Assembly: GCF_014648255.1 (NCBI RefSeq)
Contig: NZ_BMQT01000012.1
Span: 99,251 to 163,250 of the forward strand
DNA from: Nocardioides albus
GTDB taxonomy: Bacteria; Actinomycetota; Actinomycetes; Propionibacteriales; Nocardioidaceae
Length of the DNA: 64,000 nt
Reading direction: 5' to 3'
The position numbers and the translations under genes were made by a program. Within the stretch, counting starts at the first letter, position 1. Every line of letters begins with the position of its first letter. Below are positions 58,161 through 64,000 of this stretch, piece after piece. Under the pieces are notes generated by a model. The model had not been told where the DNA came from, did not search any database, and was given only the letters and a program-made list of their open reading frames with translations.

Positions 58161-58589
58161 ATGCCGAAGTACATGCTGATCTGGCGCACCGTCGACGAGG
58201 ACAAGCAGAACGCCGCGATGGCCGAGATCCCCTTCGAGGAGATGCTCGAGAAGATGGGGAAGCTCAACGACGAGCTCATCAAGGCGGGCGTCGTGCTCGC
58301 CATGGAGGGTCTCGACCCCGAGGAGCACACGGTCGTCACCTACGCCGACGCGGGCGAGCCGCCGGTGGTCACCGACGGTCCCTACGGCGAGACCAAGGAG
58401 CTCTTCGGGGGCTTCTACCTGATCTCGGTCGGCTCGAAGGAGGAGGCGGTCGAGTGGGCCAAGCGCCTCAGCTACTTCCCGGGTTCCGCCGTCGAGATCC
58501 GCCGGGTGCCGACGATCGACGAGTTTCCGCAGGACAACCCGTGGATCCAGAAGGAGCTCGACTGGCGCACCAAGACCGGGCAGCTCTGA
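58161..58589 (+). CDS. YCII/DGPF-domain protein
   Basis: A 142-aa second YCII family member. MPKYMLIWRTVDEDK start, and the motif DGPYGETKELFGGFYLISVGSKEEAVEWAKR (about 76-106). ATG 58161 lies behind ACAGGAG. It is followed after 27 bp by the ECF42 sigma gene, the same pairing as at 54394-56005, but the two YCII proteins are well diverged, so this is not a recent tandem copy. Confidence 0.9.
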   Translation: MPKYMLIWRTVDEDKQNAAMAEIPFEEMLEKMGKLNDELIKAGVVLAMEGLDPEEHTVVTYADAGEPPVVTDGPYGETKELFGGFYLISVGSKEEAVEWAKRLSYFPGSAVEIRRVPTIDEFPQDNPWIQKELDWRTKTGQL

Positions 58590-58616
58590 CCGTCGAGACA
58601 GCCCGAGGAGCCACCG

Positions 58617-59846
58617 ATGAGTGACGCGACGCGCGCCGTCGAAGCGATCTGGCGAATCGAGTCCGCCCGCATCGTCGGCGCGCTCGCGCGCTACACCGGC
58701 GACTTCGCCCTCGCCGAGGACGCGGCGCAGGAGGCCCTCGCCGAGGCGTTGGTCGCCTGGCCGCGTGACGGCCAGCCGGCCAACCCGGTCGGCTGGCTGA
58801 TGACCACGGCCAAGCGGCGGGCGATCGACACGATCCGCCGCGCCGGGGTCCAGCGCGAGAAGTACGAGGCGATTGCCCACGACCAGGACGAGGCCTACGC
58901 CGACGACCTGGACGTCGAGCGGATCGACGACGACGTCCTCGCGCTGATGTTCGTCTCCTGCCACCCGGTGCTGTCCAAGGAGGCCCGGGTGGCGCTCACG
59001 CTCAGGGTCGTCGGGGGTCTGAGCAGCGAGGAGATCGCCCGGGCGTTCCTGGTGCCCGTGCCGACGATCCAGGCGCGGATCACCCGGGCCAAGAAGACGA
59101 TCGCCGCCGCGAAGGTCCCCTTCGAGGTGCCGTCGCCCGACGAGCGCCGGCAGCGTCTGGCCGGCGTGCTCAACGTCCTCTACCTGATCTTCACCGAGGG
59201 CTCCACCGCCACGTCCGGCGAAGACCTGATCCGCACCGACCTCGCGCGCGAGGCACGCAGACTGACCCGGGTGCTGATCGGCGTACTGCCCGACGAGCCG
59301 GAGGCGTACGGACTGCTCGCGCTCATGGAGCTGACCGCCTCCCGCTTCCCGGCGCGCACCGATGCTGCCGGCGACCCGGTCCTCCTCGAGGACCAGGACC
59401 GCACGAGATGGGACCAAGGTGCCGTACGCCGCGGCCTGGCCGCCCTCGAACAGGCGACCCCACGGGGCCTCGGTCCCTATGGGCTCCAGGCCGCGATCGC
59501 CGCCACCCACGCGGTCGCCGACTCCGTCGAGACCACCGACTGGGAGCGGATCATCGTCCTCTACGAGGCACTGGGCCGGATCGCGCCCAACCCGATCGTC
59601 GACCTCAACCGGGCCGTGGCGGTCGCGATGGCCCATGGACCGCTGCGCGCCCTGGAGATCGTCGACAAGATCGCCGAGGACAGGCGGCTCGACCACACCC
59701 ACCTCCTCCCGACCGTACGCGGCGAGCTGCTGCGCCGGCTGGGCCGAACCGTCGAGGCCCGCCAGGAGCTGGAGCGGGCTGCCGAGATGTGCACCAACGA
59801 CCGCGAGCGCGCCGTACTTCGTCAAAAAGTCGCTGATCTGCCCTAA
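58617..59846 (+). CDS. ECF42-type RNA polymerase sigma factor
   Basis: A 409-aa protein with sigma region 2 (YTGDFALAEDAAQEALAEAL, GWLMTTAKRRAIDTIRRAG), region 4 (VALTLRVVGGLSSEEIARAFLVPVPTIQARITRAKKTI) and the long ECF42 C-terminal extension (LYLIFTEGSTATSGED, LLALMELTASRFPAR, LNRAVAVAMAHGPLRALEIVD). The extension replaces an anti-sigma in controlling activity in studied members. Second module of this type in 5 kb. Confidence 0.92.
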   Translation: MSDATRAVEAIWRIESARIVGALARYTGDFALAEDAAQEALAEALVAWPRDGQPANPVGWLMTTAKRRAIDTIRRAGVQREKYEAIAHDQDEAYADDLDVERIDDDVLALMFVSCHPVLSKEARVALTLRVVGGLSSEEIARAFLVPVPTIQARITRAKKTIAAAKVPFEVPSPDERRQRLAGVLNVLYLIFTEGSTATSGEDLIRTDLAREARRLTRVLIGVLPDEPEAYGLLALMELTASRFPARTDAAGDPVLLEDQDRTRWDQGAVRRGLAALEQATPRGLGPYGLQAAIAATHAVADSVETTDWERIIVLYEALGRIAPNPIVDLNRAVAVAMAHGPLRALEIVDKIAEDRRLDHTHLLPTVRGELLRRLGRTVEARQELERAAEMCTNDRERAVLRQKVADLP

Positions 59847-59867
59847 AACCGGGTATACCTTGCGCTC

Positions 59868-61133
59868 ATGTCACATGCAGCGAGGACCGAGTCGTCCGAA
59901 ACCCCGCGCTGGCGGATCCTGGGACCCGGCCTCGTGGTCGCCGCGACCGGTGTCGGCGCCGCCGACCTGGTCGCCACCCTGATCGCGGGCAGCAAGTACG
60001 GCTACGCCTTGCTCTGGGCCGTGGTCGTCGGATGCGTCCTGAAGGTCGTGCTCGTCGAGGGCGCCGGGCGTTACAGCCTGGCGACCGGCGAGACGATCTT
60101 CCAGGGCTGGCGGCGTCTGGGCATCTGGACGACGATCTACTTCGGTCCCTACATCGTGATCTGGGGCTTCATCTACGGCGCCGCGGCGATGGCCGGCACC
60201 GGCCTGGCCCTGACCGCACTGTTCCCCTTCGCCTCGGTGAAGGTCTGGGGCATCGTCTCCGGCCTGATCGGCCTCGCCATCGTGTGGGCCGGTCGCTACA
60301 GCCTGTTCGAGAAGTTCCTCGCGGTCCTCGTCGGGATCATGTTCGTCACCATGGTGGCCGCTGCGATCGTCACCGTGCCCAACCTCCCCGAGCTCCTCAA
60401 GGGCCTGGCCCCGACCATCCCGGACGGCGCCCTGGTCAACGTGCTCTCGGTCGCCGGCGGCGTCGGCGGCACGATCACGCTGGCCGCCTACGGCTACTGG
60501 CTGCGGGAAAAAGGCTGGCACACCCCGAAGTTCATGCGGGTGATGCGGATCGACAACACCACCGCATACGTCGTCACCGGCATCTTCGTGGTCGCGACCC
60601 TCATCGTGGGCGCCGAGCTGCTCTACTCGGCTCAGATCGCCATCGGCACCGGCGACCAGGGCATGCTCGACCTGTCCAACGTGCTCGCCGACCGTTACGG
60701 CGACTGGTTCGGCAAGCTCTTCCTGATCGGTTTCTGGGCCGCTGCGATGTCGTCCCTCGTCGGCGTCTGGAACGGCGTCAGCCTGATGTTCGCCGACTTC
60801 ATGGGGACCATCCGGGGGAAGGCGGACGAGCCCGAGGCGAAGAGCGGTGGCCTCTGGTACCGCGCCTACATCCTCTGGCTCACCTTCCCTCCGATGATCT
60901 GGCTCCTGCTGGCCGACGAGCCCACCTGGCTGATCCTCATCTACGGCGTGCTCGGCGCCTTCTTCATGCCCTTCCTGGCGATCACCCTGCTCTGGCTCCT
61001 CAACACCCGCCACACCCCCACGGAGTGGCGCAGCAAGTGGGTCTCCAACATCGGCCTGATCATCTGCGCCGTGATCTTCGCCTGGCTCGCCTATGACCAG
61101 ATCCGGACCTCCATCACCAGTCTTCTCGGATAG
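59868..61133 (+). CDS. Divergent Nramp-family transporter
   Basis: A 421-aa protein with about 11 helices. The GPGLVVAATGVGAADLVATLIAG segment in helix 1 corresponds to the Nramp block GPGxLVAxxxxDPGN, but the metal-binding DPGN is missing. The helix 6 MPH motif is likewise replaced (GVGGTITLAAYGYWLREKG). The overall fold and length fit Nramp relatives. It may transport something other than Mn/Fe, or use different ligands. It ends before a strong bidirectional terminator. Confidence 0.82.
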   Translation: MSHAARTESSETPRWRILGPGLVVAATGVGAADLVATLIAGSKYGYALLWAVVVGCVLKVVLVEGAGRYSLATGETIFQGWRRLGIWTTIYFGPYIVIWGFIYGAAAMAGTGLALTALFPFASVKVWGIVSGLIGLAIVWAGRYSLFEKFLAVLVGIMFVTMVAAAIVTVPNLPELLKGLAPTIPDGALVNVLSVAGGVGGTITLAAYGYWLREKGWHTPKFMRVMRIDNTTAYVVTGIFVVATLIVGAELLYSAQIAIGTGDQGMLDLSNVLADRYGDWFGKLFLIGFWAAAMSSLVGVWNGVSLMFADFMGTIRGKADEPEAKSGGLWYRAYILWLTFPPMIWLLLADEPTWLILIYGVLGAFFMPFLAITLLWLLNTRHTPTEWRSKWVSNIGLIICAVIFAWLAYDQIRTSITSLLG

Positions 61134-61162
61134 GGCCCGCTCGACCATCACAACCCGATGAC

Positions 61163-61192
61163 GAAGGCGGCGAGCACTTGCTCGCCGCCTTC
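61163..61192. terminator. Bidirectional terminator
   Basis: A 13-bp perfect stem GAAGGCGGCGAGC with a 4-nt loop between the convergent Nramp-like and siderophore-interacting genes. Confidence 0.8.
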
Positions 61193-61204
61193 GCCATCAA
61201 GTGG

Positions 61205-62005
61205 CTAGGCCTGGGCCTTGCCGATCCGCCAGTAGCCGACGAACGTGATCCGCGACTTGGGGACGCCGAGCGCGACCAGGTGACGTCGCCCCTCGGTCGG
61301 GATCGTCCGCTCACCGACGAGGTAGGCAGAGAGCGTTGCCGGATCCTCAGGTGTGAACGACTTCAGCTCGGCCAGCGCCAGGGTCCCGGCCCGGTCGGCT
61401 GCGTCGCCGCGCGGCAACCAGCGCACTTCGACGCCCTCGGGCCCAGCGACCTCCTGTACGTCTTGGGGTGCCGGGACCTCGATGACGGCCAGTCCCCGGA
61501 CATCCTCGGGCAGGTCACGGAGAATACCGAGGATCGCCGGCAGGGCCGATTCGTCTCCGACGAGCAGGTGGAACGAGGCGTCCGGAGCGAGGTCGAAGCC
61601 TTTGCCCTGGTCCAGGAGCACGACCCGGTCGCCGGGCTGAGCGCCGCGCGCCCACGGGCCGGCGATCCCGAGATCTCCGTGGACGACGAAGTCGACGTCG
61701 ATCTCGCCGAGCTCGGGCCGATGCTCGCGCACGGTGTAGCTGCGCAACGGCGGGCGGTCCCCATGGGTCAGATACTTCAGATAGTCGACCATCCCGAGCT
61801 TCTCCGGGACCACGTCGAAGTTCGTCGCCTCGCCGCCGGGCCTGGGCAGGAAGAGCCGGAACCACTGGTCGAACCCGTGCTGCGGGAGCCGCTTCAGGTC
61901 GTCGCCCGCGAAGGTGATCCGAACCATGTGCGGAGTGACCTGCTTGTTGTGGAGCACCTCAGCGGCGTACGTGCCTCTCAGCTTCCGGCCGTCCTCGAAT
62001 CCCAT
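61205..62005 (-). CDS. Siderophore-interacting protein (FAD-linked ferric-siderophore reductase)
   Basis: A 266-aa protein. FAD-binding N-terminal barrel (VRITFAGDDLKRL, RPPLRSYTVREHRPELGEIDVDFVVHGDLGIAGPWARGAQPGDRVVLL) and C-terminal NAD(P)-binding region (FHLLVGDESALPAI). The YLVGERTIPTEGRRHLV segment and final GYWRIGKA are typical SIP features. It reduces ferric siderophores to release iron in the cytoplasm. ATG 62005 is best spaced from GAGGAG; TTG 62011 and ATG 62008 are also possible. An IdeR-type box lies 17 bp upstream. Confidence 0.93.
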   Translation of the reverse strand: MGFEDGRKLRGTYAAEVLHNKQVTPHMVRITFAGDDLKRLPQHGFDQWFRLFLPRPGGEATNFDVVPEKLGMVDYLKYLTHGDRPPLRSYTVREHRPELGEIDVDFVVHGDLGIAGPWARGAQPGDRVVLLDQGKGFDLAPDASFHLLVGDESALPAILGILRDLPEDVRGLAVIEVPAPQDVQEVAGPEGVEVRWLPRGDAADRAGTLALAELKSFTPEDPATLSAYLVGERTIPTEGRRHLVALGVPKSRITFVGYWRIGKAQA

Positions 62006-62021
62006 CATCAACTCCTCTGAC

Positions 62022-62040
62022 TCAGGTAAGGCTTACCTGA
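62022..62040. promoter_or_regulatory. IdeR/DtxR iron box
   Basis: TCAGGTAAGGCTTACCTGA, a perfect 19-bp palindrome around a central G, agreeing with the DtxR/IdeR consensus TTAGGTTAGSCTAACCTAA at 15 of 19 positions. It sits between divergent SIP and MFS genes and predicts repression by iron. Confidence 0.85.
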
Positions 62041-62124
62041 CTTGGGTCAGGGTAGCGCGCACCGCACGGCCGACGAGACGAAAGTCGGTTGACGCGTCCG
62101 TCGTGCAGGTTGAGGCTGGACGGC

Positions 62125-63417
62125 ATGTCCGCCGACGAGCTTCCCGGCTGGAAGCGCAACGCAACGATCTTCCTCGCCGGGCAGACGGTCTCCCTGCTCG
62201 GTTCGATGCTGGTGATGTACGCCGTGATGTGGCATCTCACCATCGAGACCCGTTCCGGCTCGGTCCTGATGCTGAGCCTCGTCTTCGGGATGTTGCCGCA
62301 AGCCTTCATGTCGATCTTCGGCGGCGTCTGGGCGGACCGGCATCACCGCAAGTTCCTGATCATGGGCTCCGACGCCACGATCGCGGTCGCCACCCTGATC
62401 CTGGCCGGCTTGATGGCCAGCGGCATCGACGATCTCTGGATCATCTATCTGGCCCTGGCGATCCGCTCGGTCTTCGCCGGCATCCAGATGCCGGCAGTCA
62501 CCGCGATGATCCCGCAGATCGCCCCCGAGTCTCAGCTGCTCCGCATCAACGGCGCCTTCCAGACCATCCAGTCCGCCATGGCGCTTCTGGCGCCGGCGCT
62601 CGCCGCGGTCATCTACGCCAGCATGGACATCGTCGCCGTCTTCTTCATCGACGCGGCCACAGCGCTGATCGGCGTGGGCCTCCTCGCCCTGGTCCCGGTC
62701 GCACGTCTCGTACGTTCCGACCAGGGCAAGGTCTCCTACTTCGGTGATCTGCGGGCAGGCCTGAAGTACGCCTCCACCCATGCGCAGGTGCGTTGGATCC
62801 TGGTGCTGTTCACGCTGGTCATGGTCATGGTCGGCGCTCCGTCCTATCTGACCCCGCTGATGGTCACGCGCACCTTCGGTGACGAGGTCTGGAAGCTCAC
62901 CGCGAACGAGCTGTTCTGGGGCTTCGGCATGCTGGCCGGTGGCGCCGCCATGGCCACCTTCGGGCCCAAGATCGTTCACAGAATCCGGCTGATGGTCGGG
63001 TCCGTCATCCTCATCGGGCTGCTGGTCGTCGGGCTCGGTGTCTCGACGAACATGTGGATCTTCTTCGCCTGTGGCCTGCTGATCGGCGTGCTCTTCTCGT
63101 TCTTGAGCGCGCCTGCGATGACGATCCTCCAGGAGCGCGTCGAGCCCGAGATGCAGGGACGTGTCTTCGGCATCGTCGGCATCGTCATGTCGGTTGCGAT
63201 GCCGCTGTCGATGGTCGTCTTCGGACCGCTCGCCGATCAGTTCTCGGTCGAGTCTCTGCTCGTCCTCGCCGGCGTGATGCTCTTCGTCGTGGTGGCCGGC
63301 ATCCTGGCCATCCCCGGCGCGCGCCGCTCTCTGGCCGCCGTCGATCTTCCGAAGGAGCTCCCCGAACCTCCAGCCGGGGGAACCCCGGACGAGCACGCAC
63401 CGCAGAGCGTCAAATAG
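62125..63417 (+). CDS. MFS transporter, MFS_3/EntS-like
   Basis: A 430-aa, 12-helix major facilitator. The N-terminal half has WKRNATIFLAGQTVSLLGSMLV and the loop 2-3 motif GGVWADRHHRKFLIM. The layout resembles enterobactin exporter EntS and macrolide exporters. ATG 62125 is chosen. Divergent from the siderophore-interacting gene across an iron box, it may export a siderophore or another metallophore; this is inferred from position only. Confidence 0.88.
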   Translation: MSADELPGWKRNATIFLAGQTVSLLGSMLVMYAVMWHLTIETRSGSVLMLSLVFGMLPQAFMSIFGGVWADRHHRKFLIMGSDATIAVATLILAGLMASGIDDLWIIYLALAIRSVFAGIQMPAVTAMIPQIAPESQLLRINGAFQTIQSAMALLAPALAAVIYASMDIVAVFFIDAATALIGVGLLALVPVARLVRSDQGKVSYFGDLRAGLKYASTHAQVRWILVLFTLVMVMVGAPSYLTPLMVTRTFGDEVWKLTANELFWGFGMLAGGAAMATFGPKIVHRIRLMVGSVILIGLLVVGLGVSTNMWIFFACGLLIGVLFSFLSAPAMTILQERVEPEMQGRVFGIVGIVMSVAMPLSMVVFGPLADQFSVESLLVLAGVMLFVVVAGILAIPGARRSLAAVDLPKELPEPPAGGTPDEHAPQSVK

Positions 63418-63452
63418 CAGCTGCCCGGCACCTCGAGGGCACCGGGCAGCTG
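63418..63452 (+). terminator. Terminator of MFS gene
   Basis: CAGCTGCCCGG (63418-63428) pairs with CCGGGCAGCTG (63442-63452) directly after the MFS stop; 11 bp. Confidence 0.75.
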
Positions 63453-63465
63453 ACGAAGCTCGCGA

Positions 63466-63543
63466 TCAGCGGCTGGCAACCAGCTTGATGGCCACACCGA
63501 GACCCGCGGCGACGACGGCGGCGATGATCAGCTTCTTGACCAT
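63466..63543 (-). CDS. 25-aa membrane micropeptide
   Basis: ATG 63543 is preceded by GGAGTC at good spacing. The peptide starts MVKKLIIAAVVAAGLGVAIK and ends LVASR: two lysines, one helix, basic end. It recalls the N-terminus of the actinobacterial DLW-39 small proteins but lacks the DLW tail. It lies between the MFS terminator and the rRNA operon terminator. Confidence 0.5.
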   Translation of the reverse strand: MVKKLIIAAVVAAGLGVAIKLVASR

Positions 63544-63685
63544 GGGTGACTCCTAGTTCGACGATGTTGATACGGACTCCAACTATGACATTGGAACCCT
63601 GCATCGATACCCACGTCAACCGGGCGTGGCGCGAGGAGTCCACGAGAATCACCTCGACAGCTCGAAAACATCGCTACAAATAGCA

Positions 63686-63715
63686 GCAGGGCCACCTCCG
63701 AAGAGGTGGCCCTGC
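63686..63715 (-). terminator. rRNA operon terminator
   Basis: A 13-bp perfect stem (GCAGGGCCACCTC) with a 4-nt loop, 9 bp after the 5S rRNA, followed on the minus strand by TGCTATTTGT. Confidence 0.85.
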
Positions 63716-63724
63716 GCAAAGTTA

Positions 63725-63843
63725 TGTCCGGCGGCGTCCTACTCTCCCACAGCCTCTCGGTTGCAGTACCATCGGCGCTGAAGGGCTTGACTTCCGGGTT
63801 CGGGATGGGACCGGGTATTTCCCCTTCGCTATGGCCGCCGTAA
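63725..63843 (-). rRNA. rrf: 5S ribosomal RNA
   Basis: On the minus strand it runs TTACGGCGGCCATAGCG through CCCGGTCCCATCCCGAACCCG and CCGATGGTACTGC to GACGCCGCCGGACA, the actinobacterial 5S pattern. The ends are set by comparison with the remembered mycobacterial 5S sequence and may be off by a few bases. Confidence 0.95.
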
Positions 63844-63965
63844 CTCTTGAGATCACGCTCACCCTACTTCTAGGGGAGATGACCAAACCTGTGTTACAAC
63901 AGTTGGTTGTGGACGCGAGACTTGACGGTCTTCGTTTGTTGTTTTTGTTGAGGGTTTATGAAAGA

Positions 63966-64000
63966 TAAGCCCTCGGCCTATTAGTACCGGTCGGCTGGGC
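63966..64000 (-). rRNA. rrl: 23S ribosomal RNA, 3' end only
   Basis: The minus strand reads GACCGGTACTAATAGGCCGA then GGGCTTAT, the conserved 3' tail of 23S rRNA. The rest lies beyond the window. The 23S-5S spacer (63844-63965) shows no tRNA. Confidence 0.9.

Overview
The window comes from a high-GC actinobacterium, most likely Nocardioidaceae (Nocardioides-like). This is an inference from the GC-rich coding style, frequent GTG/TTG starts, a bacterial proteasome activator, an F420-type luciferase-family oxidoreductase, GlxR/CRP-like and IdeR-like sites, and the 5S/23S rRNA sequences at the right edge. About 60 protein genes, three tRNAs, a 5S rRNA and the 3' tip of a 23S rRNA are supported. 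I saw no insertion sequence, prophage or CRISPR array.

Region 1 (1-1152): the start of an MmpL-type exporter, a divergent TetR regulator and a small unknown gene.

Region 2 (1.4-25.2 kb): a surface-polysaccharide and adhesin locus. On the minus strand an O-antigen-ligase-like protein and a flippase are followed by a tightly overlapping operon: Wzz-like co-polymerase, split Alg14/Alg13-type glycosyltransferase, TagD-like cytidylyltransferase, initiating sugar-phosphate transferase, CDP-alcohol phosphotransferase and GT2. The same-strand series continues into a secreted 224-aa protein, two giant secreted proteins and a GH16 glucanase. Facing it on the plus strand are a paralogous 224-aa protein and two more giant proteins. 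The four giants combine a fibrinogen-like (YCDxxxxGGGW) or carbohydrate-binding-like N-terminal domain, a delta-60-type beta-propeller, FN3 and usually a C-terminal jelly roll. The two halves form a mirror-image duplication. Upstream lies an ECF sigma factor fused to a zinc-finger/transmembrane/Pro-Thr-rich tail, a plausible regulator of the locus.

Region 3 (25.4-45.8 kb): mostly housekeeping and small operons. It holds an AraC regulator divergent from an NAD(P)-binding/DUF1772 pair, a Ser/Thr kinase, tRNA-Arg(ACG), tRNA-Ser(GCT) and tRNA-Ser(TGA), a TrmB/LuxR-like regulator facing a secreted peptide gene with three DITWG repeats, a nitrilase-family hydrolase, MobA, a quinone oxidoreductase, the proteasome activator Bpa, ChrA, Nudix, YnfA, a phosphatase, a WYL regulator flanked by arrays of 13-bp motifs spaced exactly 21 bp apart, a P450, and a Pro-rich membrane protein.

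Region 4 (45.1-53.1 kb): a guanidine/urea degradation operon (two DUF1989 subunits, a biotin-dependent carboxylase and allophanate hydrolase, with a TetR gene downstream). Two matching palindromes lie in its leader.

Region 5 (53.5-64 kb): a HAD-like protein lacking its nucleophile, two ECF42-type sigma/YCII modules on opposite strands, a nicotianamine-synthase-like protein, an F420-type oxidoreductase, a divergent Nramp-family protein, an iron-box-controlled siderophore-interacting protein divergent from an MFS exporter, and the end of an rRNA operon on the minus strand.
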